Assembly: GCF_009797935.1 (NCBI RefSeq)
Contig: NZ_VOLC01000018.1
Coordinates: 1-64,000, forward strand
DNA: 64,000 nucleotides
Direction: 5' to 3'
DNA from: Lunatibacter salilacus
GTDB lineage: Bacteria > Bacteroidota > Bacteroidia > Cytophagales > Cyclobacteriaceae
Below the pieces are notes generated by a model that had not been told where the DNA came from, ran no database searches, and saw only the letters and a list, made by a program, of their open reading frames with translations. The translations under genes were made by a program, and so were the position numbers. Positions 25,577-34,506 of this stretch are shown here, piece after piece; positions within the stretch are counted from its first letter, which is position 1; each line of letters opens with the position of its first letter.

Positions 25577-28500
25577 ATGAAATTAAAACTACAAAAGACA
25601 ATTTATATGTTGTCAAGGTATTTCCTTACGGGGTTAATCCTGCAAACCTTGTTGTTTAACCTGGTTTTGGCAGTAAATGTTAACGCCCAACTACGATCCA
25701 TCGATCAGGTTTGGGTTTCATTGGGCAGGGAAGAAATGACCCTGGGACAGTTTTTCCGCTTGGTGGAGAGCAAGTCCATATTCACCTTTTCCTATGACAG
25801 GAAAGATATTGACCAAAATTTTGCAGTGACTGTAGACGGGACTTCGACCACGGTGGAGGGATTACTGACGCAGGTTGCCCAACAAGCTTCCTTGGGATTT
25901 CGGCAAGTCAATGACCAAATAGATGTCAAAAAGGTAAACAGTGCCAATGTGGAAGTAGTCTCCAAGATGGATGTTACCGTTAGGGGTGTGGTCCGGGATG
26001 AAAATGGAGATCCGTTACCCGGCGCAACCGTTTCCGTGCAGGGTACTACGACGGGATCTGTTACAGATATCGACGGAACCTACTCCATTACTGTTCCGGA
26101 AGGATCAACCATCGTGTTTTCGTTTATTGGTTATGCTACCCAGCGTATTCAATTGGGTAATCAAACCGAATTAAATGTTACCATGAATTTGGATGAATCA
26201 TCACTGGAAGAAGTGGTGGTCATCGGGTATGGTACTCAAAAAAGAAGCGACTTGACGGGCGCTGTATCGTCGGTAAAGTCGGAACAATTGACCGCTTACC
26301 CTGCCATTAGTGCAGTACAAGCTTTACAGGGCCGTGCTGCGGGCGTTCAAATTCAAGCAACCAACGGTGCTCCTGGTGCAGCACTTAAGGTAAGGATTCG
26401 TGGCGGCACCTCTATCAATGCCAGCAGTGACCCGATTTTCGTAGTAGACGGATTTATTGGAGCAGCGATGCCTCCTCCGGAGGATATTGCTTCCGTAGAA
26501 GTACTAAAAGACGCTTCAGCAACTGCGATTTATGGTTCCAGAGGAGCCAATGGTGTCATTATGATCACTACAAAGCGTGGAACAAAAGGAAAAGCCCGCA
26601 TTGAGTTCAACTCCTCCTATTCTGCCCAAAACGAAATCAATCGCTTGGACCTGCTTGATGCAGACCAGTTTATTGACTACATCTCTGAGGCAAGACCAAA
26701 CATCACATCCGCTGGTGGTAATACAGATTGGCAAGACCAAATCTTCCGAACCGGAGGAATCCAAAACTACCAGTTGTCGATTTCCGGTGGAAATGATGGG
26801 GTAAATTACTACGTATCCGGTGCGTATTTTGACCAAAAAGGAGTTATTATCAATTCTAATTTTAACCGATTTTCCATTACCTCCAACTTGGATGTCCAAG
26901 CCACTCAAAAACTGAAAATTGGGTTGAATCTCTTTGCGCAGCGTAGCGAAAGTGACGGTGTACGAACCCAAGAGGGGTCGGGAGGCTTGACTCCCGGCGT
27001 AGTTGCCTCAGCGTTTAAATTCGAGCCAGATCAGCCCATCTACCGCCCAGACGGCACCTTTACAGTAGCAAGGCTAAACGATCCGATTGACAACCCCTAT
27101 GCTATCGCAACGTCTTTGATCGATCAAAATGTTACCGATAGATTTCAGGGAAACATGTTTGCGGAATATGATATCCTTGAAAATCTGAAATTCCGAACGA
27201 CTTTCGGGGCGACTTCCCATGCAGGGCGTAACGGACAACATTCCCCAACTACCGTGACCGAAGGAAGAAATGTAGGTGGTGATGCACGTATAAACGCATC
27301 TAGAAGTACGCTATTCCTTAATGAAAATTACCTGACCTATAACAAAACATTTGGCGAAATCCACAATTTCTCCGCCATGGCGGGTTATTCCTTCCAATCC
27401 TCAGAGAATGAAAGCTGGGGTGCCCGGGGACAAAATTTCATTACCGATGCCTTTTCTTACTGGAACCTGGGCTCTTCCGCAGTCTGGCAAACCCCCAATT
27501 CAGCCTTTACTGACTGGCAGATTTCCTCCTATTATGGAAGGGTGAATTATTCCTTTGCCGATAGGTTGTTGTTTACCTTCAATGCGCGGTACGACGGTTC
27601 TTCTACCTTTAGTCGAAACAACAAATGGGCTTTCTTCCCCTCTGGTGCTGTAGCATGGAACATGAAAAATGAGAAGTTCTTGGATACCTCGGACTTAATT
27701 AGCTTTTGGAAGTGGAGAGGTAGCTACGGTATTACGGGTAACCAAGCCATTGCTCCGTACCAAACGCTTGCTAGATTTTCCTCAGTATTCACCGTGCTTA
27801 ATGATTCTCCCGTCAATGCGGTAAGGCCTACTACGGTAGCCAACGATAACCTGACTTGGGAAACAACGGCACAACTCAACATAGGTACAGACGTGGGATT
27901 TTGGGATGACAGAATTACCTTGTCTGCGGAATATTATCGCATGGTAACTTCCGATCTATTATTTTCCGTTCCATTACCGAGATATTCAGGTTATACGGAC
28001 CAACTGAGAAATATTGGTCAGGTAGAAAACAAAGGAGTAGAACTGACACTGGGATCTCGAAATCTGGTTGGTGCTTTCCAATGGAATATGGATGTGAATA
28101 TTTCCAGAAACGTAAACAAAGTACTTTCCTTACCAGATGGAACAGATATTCAGTACGGATCCGGACCGGGACATATGGTCGGTTTGGGCAACACCCAGTT
28201 ACTGAAGGAAGGCTATCCGGTGGGTAGCTTCTTCGGTTGGGTTTATGATGGTGTATATCAGCAAGGCGATGATTTTATACCAGGTGGAGGCTTTGAGCAG
28301 GTTCTAGGAGGGGAGAAATTCAGGGATCTGAATGGAGATGGCATGCTAAACGCCAATGACCGGGAAATAATAGGTAATCCTCATCCGGACTTTATCTGGG
28401 GATGGAATAATGATTTCCGTTGGAGAAATTTTGATTTGAACGTTTTCTTCCAAGGTTCCTACGGAAATGATATCCTAAGCTACACTTTGATGGAATTGGA

Positions 28501-28888
28501 CCTACTCTCGGGTATCAACAACGCCACTACGGCGGCATTGAACCGTTGGACTCCTACCAATACCAATACGGATATTCCAAGAGCTATGACAGGCAGAACC
28601 AGAAGAGTCTCTACCCGTTGGATCTATGACGGCACTTTTACCCGGCTGAAAAACCTTTCCCTAGGCTATAACATGCCAGCGCCAGTATTGGAAAAACTGA
28701 AAGTAACCCGGCTTAGGCTGTACGTCAGTGCGCAGAACATCCTGACATTTACCAACTACAGAGGTTACGATCCTGAAGTCAATTACCAATCAGGAGGTTC
28801 AACCAACGGCAACAGAAACCTGGGCTTGGATTACGGTTCCTATCCGAATGCCAAGAATTATACCTTTGGAATCAATGTGGGCTTTTAA
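25577..28888 (+). CDS. SusC/RagA TonB-linked outer-membrane transporter with STN domain
   Basis: This 1103-residue protein has a signal region, then a secretin/TonB N-terminal (STN) domain at about residues 48-116, which makes it a signal transducer for the FecR/sigma pair. A carboxypeptidase-regulatory-like domain follows (VVRDENGDPLPGATV, about 132-215), then the SusC hallmark EVVVIGYGTQKRSDLTGAV, the plug (IFVVDGFIG, DASATAIYGSRGANGVI) and a large beta-barrel. It takes up an oligosaccharide or similar ligand with the SusD protein encoded next. No glycosidase or other enzyme accompanies the set, so the substrate is open. Confidence 0.96.
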   Translation: MKLKLQKTIYMLSRYFLTGLILQTLLFNLVLAVNVNAQLRSIDQVWVSLGREEMTLGQFFRLVESKSIFTFSYDRKDIDQNFAVTVDGTSTTVEGLLTQVAQQASLGFRQVNDQIDVKKVNSANVEVVSKMDVTVRGVVRDENGDPLPGATVSVQGTTTGSVTDIDGTYSITVPEGSTIVFSFIGYATQRIQLGNQTELNVTMNLDESSLEEVVVIGYGTQKRSDLTGAVSSVKSEQLTAYPAISAVQALQGRAAGVQIQATNGAPGAALKVRIRGGTSINASSDPIFVVDGFIGAAMPPPEDIASVEVLKDASATAIYGSRGANGVIMITTKRGTKGKARIEFNSSYSAQNEINRLDLLDADQFIDYISEARPNITSAGGNTDWQDQIFRTGGIQNYQLSISGGNDGVNYYVSGAYFDQKGVIINSNFNRFSITSNLDVQATQKLKIGLNLFAQRSESDGVRTQEGSGGLTPGVVASAFKFEPDQPIYRPDGTFTVARLNDPIDNPYAIATSLIDQNVTDRFQGNMFAEYDILENLKFRTTFGATSHAGRNGQHSPTTVTEGRNVGGDARINASRSTLFLNENYLTYNKTFGEIHNFSAMAGYSFQSSENESWGARGQNFITDAFSYWNLGSSAVWQTPNSAFTDWQISSYYGRVNYSFADRLLFTFNARYDGSSTFSRNNKWAFFPSGAVAWNMKNEKFLDTSDLISFWKWRGSYGITGNQAIAPYQTLARFSSVFTVLNDSPVNAVRPTTVANDNLTWETTAQLNIGTDVGFWDDRITLSAEYYRMVTSDLLFSVPLPRYSGYTDQLRNIGQVENKGVELTLGSRNLVGAFQWNMDVNISRNVNKVLSLPDGTDIQYGSGPGHMVGLGNTQLLKEGYPVGSFFGWVYDGVYQQGDDFIPGGGFEQVLGGEKFRDLNGDGMLNANDREIIGNPHPDFIWGWNNDFRWRNFDLNVFFQGSYGNDILSYTLMELDLLSGINNATTAALNRWTPTNTNTDIPRAMTGRTRRVSTRWIYDGTFTRLKNLSLGYNMPAPVLEKLKVTRLRLYVSAQNILTFTNYRGYDPEVNYQSGGSTNGNRNLGLDYGSYPNAKNYTFGINVGF

Positions 28889-28908
28889 TCACCGACTACG
28901 GAAAAATC

Positions 28909-29023
28909 ATGAAATCGAGCATGAGAAAACCCTCATTCAGAGGATGATTATCCATCATGCGAGATTCCACCCCGACTGCTAGTGCGGGGCAAGTTATGAC
29001 CGTTGAAAAAAAATTATAAACAG
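28909..29023 (+). repeat. Palindromic leader element, copy 1
   Basis: This begins ATGAAATCGAGCATGA and has the partner arm TCATGCGAGATTCCA near 28955-28970; the arms are imperfect inverted repeats that would fold into a hairpin. It then continues to a GAAAAAAAATTATAAACAG tail. Compared with the other copies it has about 25 extra bases (CCCCGACTGCTAGTGCGGGG, itself a small hairpin). It lies between the SusC and SusD genes. Confidence 0.8.
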
Positions 29024-29114
29024 ATGAAATCGAGCATGACGTAGCCGTCACACACTGGGATGACTATCAACCATGCGAGATTCCATGTGACCGCTGAAAA
29101 ACAATTATAGACAC
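29024..29114 (+). repeat. Palindromic leader element, copy 2, ends at susD start
   Basis: This is a 91-bp copy directly after copy 1. Arms ATGAAATCGAGCATGA and CCATGCGAGATTCCAT pair in the RNA, and the tail ends GAAAAACAATTATAGACAC immediately before the SusD ATG at 29115. The same element abuts the queA start at 46591. Confidence 0.85.
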
Positions 29115-30629
29115 ATGAAAAAATATATCAATAAGTTTTTGTTACTGAGTTTTGTCGGCATGTTTTTGGGATGTGCGGACTTGGAAGAAAGACCGATAGG
29201 TCTGTTGGCACCGGAGAGCTTGTTCAACACCTCCCGGGATGTGGAAATTGCGATTTTTGGAGCATACGGCTGGATAGCCAGTGAGCGGCTTTGGGGTAGA
29301 CAGTTTGTGACTGCCCTGATGCTTCGCAGCGACATGGTAGATATTGGAGACCGAGGTACTCCAGCTGAGAGGCAGCAGGTAAATGACTTCAATATGGATG
29401 ATAACAACGGTATGGTCAACCAGTTTTGGCCCTACTGGTATCAGGTTATTTCTGCTGCAAATGCGGCCATTTCCGGTGCGGAAACATTGGCTTTGGAGGA
29501 GGAAGTGAATAACCGTCTGGTGGCAGAAGCCAGGTTTGTGCGGGCGTTCAGCTATTTCCATTTGGTGCGGATGTTTGGGGATTTGCCTTATATCGATTTC
29601 TTTATTAACAATCCTGAATTGGTGAAAGAAATCAGTAAAACGCCAGAGGCTACCATCTATCAGGGAATATTGGCCGATTTTGAATATGCCAAACAATGGC
29701 TACCTGATCAGCATTCCAATAATATCAGATCAAGGCCAACAAAAGGAACAGCGGCTTCTTTTCTTGCCTCAGTTCACCTAACGCTAAACGATTACCCTAA
29801 GGCATATGAGGAAGCGAAATGGGTGATAGAAAATAAGGGAAGGTTTGGATACGACTTAGAACCGGATTTTCAAAATTTGTTCCGCGCTGAACTATCCAAC
29901 AATATGCGGGAGCATATTTTCGCAGTAGAGTTCTTGGGTCAACAAGCTGGTGGTGGCGGTGCCAATGACGACCTTATGGGTGCGATGACCGGTATTCGGG
30001 GTGCTGATCAACTTGGATGGAGCGTAGCCGTTCCGTCAATGCCGGTATTTAATACTTGGGATGATCGCGATTATCGAAAAAAGGTAAGTTTCGAGGATTC
30101 TGCGGCGATCGCGGGAGTCATGCAACCCTATACAGAGTTTGTAAATACCCAACGACCTCATATTGCTAAATACAGGAGATTTCCTGGCAACAGCAATGCG
30201 GAGGGAAGGTTCACAGATCATAATTATGCGGCAATGCGGTATGCAGATGTATTGCTGATGGCGGCAGAAGCTGCTGCTGAGGTAAATAACGGTCCAACAG
30301 CGGAATCCATCGGATGGGTAAATGAGGTCCGTGCCAGAGCCAGAAACGCTGCAGGACAGCAAAACAGCTTCCCCGAAGATGTTCAGGGTGGATTGGATAA
30401 GGAAGATTTTGTGAACTTGATTTTGGAGGAGCGTCGCTTGGAATTAGCCTTTGAATATCACCGATGGTATGATATCAAACGACGGCAAATGGGAGATCTA
30501 GTGTTCAAAGGACCAAACTCTCTTGAACCACACCCAAGTTTTGATGCTGGCAGGGATTATCTAATGCCTTTGCCTCGAATTGAATTGGATGTAAATCCAA
30601 ATCTTGCCCCACAAAATCCGGGTTATTGA
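29115..30629 (+). CDS. SusD/RagB outer-membrane nutrient-binding lipoprotein
   Basis: This 504-residue lipoprotein has the lipobox FLGC at residue 20. SusD-family features include the N-terminal ERPIGLLAPESLFNT and LVAEARFVRAFSYFHLVRMFGDLPYI in the TPR region, and the C-terminal DFVNLILEERRLELAFEYHRWYDIKR and LMPLPRIELDVNPNL. It forms the lid over the SusC barrel and binds the ligand. It is followed by a strong terminator. Confidence 0.96.
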   Translation: MKKYINKFLLLSFVGMFLGCADLEERPIGLLAPESLFNTSRDVEIAIFGAYGWIASERLWGRQFVTALMLRSDMVDIGDRGTPAERQQVNDFNMDDNNGMVNQFWPYWYQVISAANAAISGAETLALEEEVNNRLVAEARFVRAFSYFHLVRMFGDLPYIDFFINNPELVKEISKTPEATIYQGILADFEYAKQWLPDQHSNNIRSRPTKGTAASFLASVHLTLNDYPKAYEEAKWVIENKGRFGYDLEPDFQNLFRAELSNNMREHIFAVEFLGQQAGGGGANDDLMGAMTGIRGADQLGWSVAVPSMPVFNTWDDRDYRKKVSFEDSAAIAGVMQPYTEFVNTQRPHIAKYRRFPGNSNAEGRFTDHNYAAMRYADVLLMAAEAAAEVNNGPTAESIGWVNEVRARARNAAGQQNSFPEDVQGGLDKEDFVNLILEERRLELAFEYHRWYDIKRRQMGDLVFKGPNSLEPHPSFDAGRDYLMPLPRIELDVNPNLAPQNPGY

Positions 30630-30646
30630 TTTGATGTAAAATAGAA

Positions 30647-30674
30647 AAAGGAGATGTGATAGCATCTCCTTTTA
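30647..30674 (+). terminator. Terminator after susD-like gene
   Basis: AAAAGGAGATG pairs with CATCTCCTTTT around a 6-base loop, 18 bp after the SusD stop. Confidence 0.85.
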
Positions 30675-30680
30675 TTAATA

Positions 30681-30719
30681 AAAAAAGGCCTGATGAAATC
30701 AATCATCAGGCCTTTTTTA
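30681..30719 (-). terminator. Terminator of the rplM-rpsI-rpsB-tsf operon
   Basis: AAAAAAAGGCCTGATG pairs with CATCAGGCCTTTTTTA around an 8-base loop. It lies 20 bp beyond the tsf stop and works in both directions. Confidence 0.88.
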
Positions 30720-30739
30720 TTGGATATTAACTAGGGGAA

Positions 30740-31570
30740 TTACCCGATTGAAATTCTCTTAAATGCACTTACTGTCAATCCTTTGCTCACACTGTCCAAA
30801 TACTGGGCAATAGTTTTGCTGTTGTCCTTGACGAAAGCCTGGCTAAGTAAGGTGTTTTCTTTGTAGAATTTGTTCAACTTACCCAATGCTATTTTTTCAA
30901 GCATTTCTTCCGGCTTACCTTCTTGGCGGGCCTGGTCTTTGCCTACTTCGATTTCTCTTTCTACAGTAGTGGCATCTACGCCGTCTTTGTCTACAGCTAC
31001 AGGATTCATGGCAGCGATCTGCATAGCCACGTCCTTACCTGCATCTTCCACGTTCGTTCCGCCGCTATTCACTAGGGATACCAATACGCCCAATTTGCCG
31101 TTGGAATGGATATACGCTACCACTTGGTCACCGGTAAGTTTTTCAAAGTGGGAAATTTCGATTTTCTCACCTATTTTTCCGGTCATTTCGGTGATTTTTT
31201 CTCCTACCGTGATACCTTCAAAAGGCAGTGCCTGAATGGCTTCAACCGAATCGGCATTTTCTTTTACCGCTAGGGAAAGGATGCTGTTTGCCAATTTGCC
31301 AAACTCTTCATTTTTGGCCACGAAGTCAGTCTCGCAAGTCAATGAAATAAGGACACCTGTTTTGCCATCTGCGCTGATGTCGGTTACTACCACACCTTCT
31401 TTTGTCTCTCTGTCTGCTCTGGAAGCGGATACTTTTTGACCTTTTTTTCTAAGGATGTCAATAGCTTTTTCAAAATCTCCTTCAGCTTCGGTAAGGGCTT
31501 TCTTACAGTCCATCATACCGGCTCCGGTCATTTGTCTCAATTTGTTTACCTCTTGTGCAGTAATAGCCAT
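30740..31570 (-). CDS. tsf: Elongation factor Ts
   Basis: This 276-residue protein exchanges GDP for GTP on EF-Tu. It has the N-terminal UBA-like segment (VNKLRQMTGAGMMDCKKAL), the core motif ISLTCETDFVAKNEEF, and a C-terminal repeat of the core. The length is normal. It is the last gene of the minus-strand operon, 150 bp after rpsB with a hairpin and a possible own promoter between. Confidence 0.98.
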   Translation of the reverse strand: MAITAQEVNKLRQMTGAGMMDCKKALTEAEGDFEKAIDILRKKGQKVSASRADRETKEGVVVTDISADGKTGVLISLTCETDFVAKNEEFGKLANSILSLAVKENADSVEAIQALPFEGITVGEKITEMTGKIGEKIEISHFEKLTGDQVVAYIHSNGKLGVLVSLVNSGGTNVEDAGKDVAMQIAAMNPVAVDKDGVDATTVEREIEVGKDQARQEGKPEEMLEKIALGKLNKFYKENTLLSQAFVKDNSKTIAQYLDSVSKGLTVSAFKRISIG

Positions 31571-31602
31571 TGTAATGTTTGTTTTATTTTATGATTTACG
31601 AT

Positions 31603-31630
31603 CAAATTTAGATTCTTCCAGACGTACAAA
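31603..31630 (-). promoter_or_regulatory. Candidate tsf promoter
   Basis: On the minus strand, TTTG (31627-31630) is followed 16 bp later by TAAATTTG (31603-31610), a good -7 match but with a short spacer. It lies downstream of the rpsB terminator-like hairpin and 33 bp before the tsf ATG. Confidence 0.45.
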
Positions 31631-31660
31631 TTCCGGCAGATCTATTATGTTGTATTAAAC

Positions 31661-31699
31661 AAAAAATTGAACACAGGAAAACCTTATGTTCAATTTTTT
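31661..31699 (-). terminator. Hairpin between rpsB and tsf
   Basis: A perfect 13-bp stem (AAAAAATTGAACA with TGTTCAATTTTTT, 13-base loop) starts 22 bp after the rpsB stop and ends in T residues on the minus strand. It should terminate or attenuate transcription into tsf. Confidence 0.75.
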
Positions 31700-31720
31700 G
31701 AAATATATAATCATTGTGGA

Positions 31721-32482
31721 TTACTCGTTGGAGTCCGCGTCAACAGCCTTTTTGGCTTCCTCTTCTTCAGTGAGTTTTGCGTCGTCCTTGTCTCTTTTAC
31801 GTTCTGAGAGTCCTTCTTCGATGGCAGCGCCGAATGCTTTCACCAGCAAAGAAATGGACTTATATGCATCGTCATTGGCTGGGATAGGGAAATCCGCTTC
31901 ATTAGGGTTGGAGTTCGTATCCACCAATGCGAAAACAGGGATACCAAGCGTTTTTGCTTCAGCAATAGCGATATGCTCTCTTTTGATATCTACTATAAAC
32001 AAAGCTGAAGGAAGTCGCGTAAGGTCGGCAATACCGCCCAAAACTGATTCCAGTTTCTCACGCTGACGAGTGATCATCAGACGCTCCTTTTTTGCGAGGT
32101 TTTGGTAAGACTCATCCTTCATCAACTTATCGATGGAGGTCATCTTCTTGAGCGACTTCCGGATCGTTGCAAAGTTAGTCATCATGCCACCTAACCATCT
32201 TTCAGTCACATAAGGCATTTTCAGCCTTCTTGCTTCTTCCGCCACCAGGTCTTTGGCTTGTTTTTTAGTAGCTACGAACATTACTTTTTTTCCGGAGCGT
32301 ACGATTTGCTTGATTGCGTTGGATGCTTCTTCAAGGCAAACGAGCGTTTTATTCAGATCGATGATATGGATTCCGTTCTTCTCCATGAAGATATACGGTG
32401 CCATTCTTGGATCCCACTTTCTTGTTAAGTGTCCGAAGTGAACACCAGCATCCAGTAAGTCTTTATATTCTAAATTGGCCAT
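31721..32482 (-). CDS. rpsB: 30S ribosomal protein S2
   Basis: This 253-residue protein shows the S2 motifs [45 protein letters not shown] and [13 protein letters not shown]. It ends in an acidic/lysine-rich tail after about residue 225. It lies 52 bp after rpsI. The order rplM-rpsI-rpsB-tsf is the usual one in Bacteroidota. Confidence 0.98.
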   Translation of the reverse strand: MANLEYKDLLDAGVHFGHLTRKWDPRMAPYIFMEKNGIHIIDLNKTLVCLEEASNAIKQIVRSGKKVMFVATKKQAKDLVAEEARRLKMPYVTERWLGGMMTNFATIRKSLKKMTSIDKLMKDESYQNLAKKERLMITRQREKLESVLGGIADLTRLPSALFIVDIKREHIAIAEAKTLGIPVFALVDTNSNPNEADFPIPANDDAYKSISLLVKAFGAAIEEGLSERKRDKDDAKLTEEEEAKKAVDADSNE

Positions 32483-32534
32483 TTATTAAATATGTGTTTG
32501 TTTAACTGTATGTAAAAGAAACAGTATCCAGCTA

Positions 32535-32921
32535 TTAACGCTTGGAGAACTGGAATTTTCTTCTTGCTTTCTTGCGGCCTGCTTTCTTACGTTCTACCAT
32601 TCTGGAATCCCGAGTAAGAAACCCTTCTTTCTTCAATGGCGGTCTGTTTTCTTCGTTGATTTCACATAGGGCACGGGAGATCGCCATACGGATAGCTTCC
32701 GCCTGACCTTTGATTCCACCACCGTCTACGTTGATTTGTATATCATACGAACCATCCTGGTTGATCAGCGTCAAAGGCTGTCTAACCACAATTTGGTGCA
32801 GGTCAAATGGGAAATATACTGCCAACTCTTTTTTGTTGACGGTAATGTTGCCATTTCCCGGTTTCATGTAAATTCTTGCTACGGAGGTCTTCCTTCTTCC
32901 GATCGTGTTAGTTACTTCCAT
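32535..32921 (-). CDS. rpsI: 30S ribosomal protein S9
   Basis: This is a 128-residue protein with the N-terminal motif GRRKTSVARIYMKPGNG, the central GGGIKGQAEAIRMAISRAL, and the basic tail ERKKAGRKKARRKFQFSKR that reaches the decoding site. It lies 12 bp after rplM, the usual operon arrangement. Confidence 0.98.
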   Translation of the reverse strand: MEVTNTIGRRKTSVARIYMKPGNGNITVNKKELAVYFPFDLHQIVVRQPLTLINQDGSYDIQINVDGGGIKGQAEAIRMAISRALCEINEENRPPLKKEGFLTRDSRMVERKKAGRKKARRKFQFSKR

Positions 32922-32933
32922 TGACGGCTAGCA

Positions 32934-33377
32934 TTAAAGTGTGACTTCTTTTGGTTGCTGTGCACTGTGCGGATGCTCAGGGCCAGCGTAAACATAAAGA
33001 TTGGTATAGAGCTTTCTGCCCAACCTGTTTTTTGGTAACATGCCTCTTACAGCCTTTTCCACCAAAGTGATCTCAGATTTCTGCATCAAAATCTTTGGTG
33101 TGGCAATCCGCTGCCCTCCGGGATATCCCGTGTGGCGAACGTATACCTTATCGTCCCATTTTTTGCCAGTTAACCTGACTTTTCCCGCGTTTACGACAAT
33201 TACATTGTCTCCGCAGTCTACATGAGGGGTAAAGTTCGGCTTATGTTTCCCTCTTAAAATTTTCGCCACTCCACTGGCAAATCTACCCAATACTTGGGAC
33301 TGGGCATCCACAATAACCCAATCCTTCTGTACAGTAGCTTTGTTTGCTGAAATGGTCTTATAGCTTAAAGTATCCAC
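32934..33377 (-). CDS. rplM: 50S ribosomal protein L13
   Basis: This 147-residue protein carries the L13 motifs WVIVDAQSQVLGRFASGVA, LRGKHKPNFTPHVDCGD and VRGMLPKNRLGR. It is the first gene of the four-gene minus-strand operon and has a consensus promoter upstream. Confidence 0.98.
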   Translation of the reverse strand: MDTLSYKTISANKATVQKDWVIVDAQSQVLGRFASGVAKILRGKHKPNFTPHVDCGDNVIVVNAGKVRLTGKKWDDKVYVRHTGYPGGQRIATPKILMQKSEITLVEKAVRGMLPKNRLGRKLYTNLYVYAGPEHPHSAQQPKEVTL

Positions 33378-33433
33378 TGTGTAAATGTTTAATTAATAGC
33401 TTGTTAAATACAGTTCACCCTCAAAAAGGGACA

Positions 33434-33465
33434 CAAAGATAGATGTAATTAAATTTATTTGCAAA
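33434..33465 (-). promoter_or_regulatory. Consensus promoter of the rplM operon
   Basis: On the minus strand TTTG (33462-33465) and TATCTTTG (33434-33441) are separated by 20 bp, an excellent Bacteroidota housekeeping promoter. The leader to the rplM ATG would be about 50 nt and contains a small CCCT/AGGG hairpin near 33418-33430. Confidence 0.8.
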
Positions 33466-33576
33466 ACATTCCTGACATTACTGCCTTATTTTCACAAGAA
33501 TAGCAAAAATTGTTTTGCCTGTTCCTCTGAAAAATTGACCTCATTCCTGATTTTGCCCTCAATTCACACCTAACTA

Positions 33577-34287
33577 TTAGCGGTTTTTTTCCAGTTGCTT
33601 GACCAGCACCGCGAAATCTTTTGGATAAGGTGCTTCCACAACTTGCATTCCGCCATCCATAAGCGTAAATCGGATCGAGTGCGCATGCAGGGATACACGC
33701 TGCATCAGCGGTTCTTCCTCTGTGCCTTTTTTTAAGTTGAACTTCCGCTTTATCTTAGATAGATAAAGGGGTTTTCCTCCATAAAGTTCATCCCCGCAAA
33801 TAGGAGCGCCCAAGTAAGAAAGATGGACCCGAATCTGATGCATTCTCCCAGTAATCGGATTACACGCAATCAGGCTGTGATGGAAGTAGGTACGCAAAGT
33901 GTCAAAATAAGTAAGCGCCGGCTTTCCCTCCGGACTTACCTTGGAAATCCCCTTGTTATTGGCAAGAAGATTTCTGTCTACCATCGTTTGTCGAAACTCA
34001 TGTATGCCGTCTACCACTGCGTGGTATACTTTGTGCACACTGCGGTCCTCAAACTGCATGGCCATGTGCCGGTACGCGTCGGGGTGCTTGGCGATTACCA
34101 GACAACCCGATGTTTCCTTATCCAGTCGATGACAGACCTGTGCGTCTGGAGTGTACTGCTTGGCCAAATGGAGAATGTTCTGTGCCTCATGCCTGTCGTC
34201 CAGCGTGGACAGGTAAGGGGGTTTGTTCACGACAATAAAATCATCGTTTTCAAACAGAATCAGATCTTTAAATACAATTTTCTTCAT
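33577..34287 (-). CDS. RluA-family pseudouridine synthase
   Basis: This is a 236-residue enzyme starting at the ATG at 34287 (MKKIVFKDLILFENDDFIVV); a longer frame from 34323 adds a non-conserved leader. The catalytic motif HRLDKETSG contains D56, and the downstream ITGRMHQIRVHLSYLGAPI and DELYGG motifs are typical of RluA/RluC/RluD. No N-terminal S4 domain is present. It modifies uridines in rRNA or tRNA; the target site cannot be assigned. Confidence 0.93.
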   Translation of the reverse strand: MKKIVFKDLILFENDDFIVVNKPPYLSTLDDRHEAQNILHLAKQYTPDAQVCHRLDKETSGCLVIAKHPDAYRHMAMQFEDRSVHKVYHAVVDGIHEFRQTMVDRNLLANNKGISKVSPEGKPALTYFDTLRTYFHHSLIACNPITGRMHQIRVHLSYLGAPICGDELYGGKPLYLSKIKRKFNLKKGTEEEPLMQRVSLHAHSIRFTLMDGGMQVVEAPYPKDFAVLVKQLEKNR

Positions 34288-34482
34288 AAGGCTTCTCTCC
34301 AAACCGGGCCGCAAAAGTAACACATATTGTAATGGGAATAAAATTATTAGGGTGAATAATGTGTAGCATAGAATTTTAGATGTGCCTAAATTTAGAGTTT
34401 TTCATAAGTGCCGAGTCTACATAATGTTTTTTCGTAGAGTAGTTTTAGATCCCATTTTAAATTTTACCGATCAAATTCTATT

Positions 34483-34490
34483 TATCTTTG
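34483..34490 (+). promoter_or_regulatory. -7 promoter element of the HipA-like/DUF3037 pair
   Basis: TATCTTTG matches the -7 consensus exactly, 16 bp before the ATG at 34507, implying a very short leader. A TTTT-type -33 lies about 18 bp upstream. Confidence 0.6.
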
Positions 34491-34506
34491 GGCTGGTGTT
34501 TTCGAA

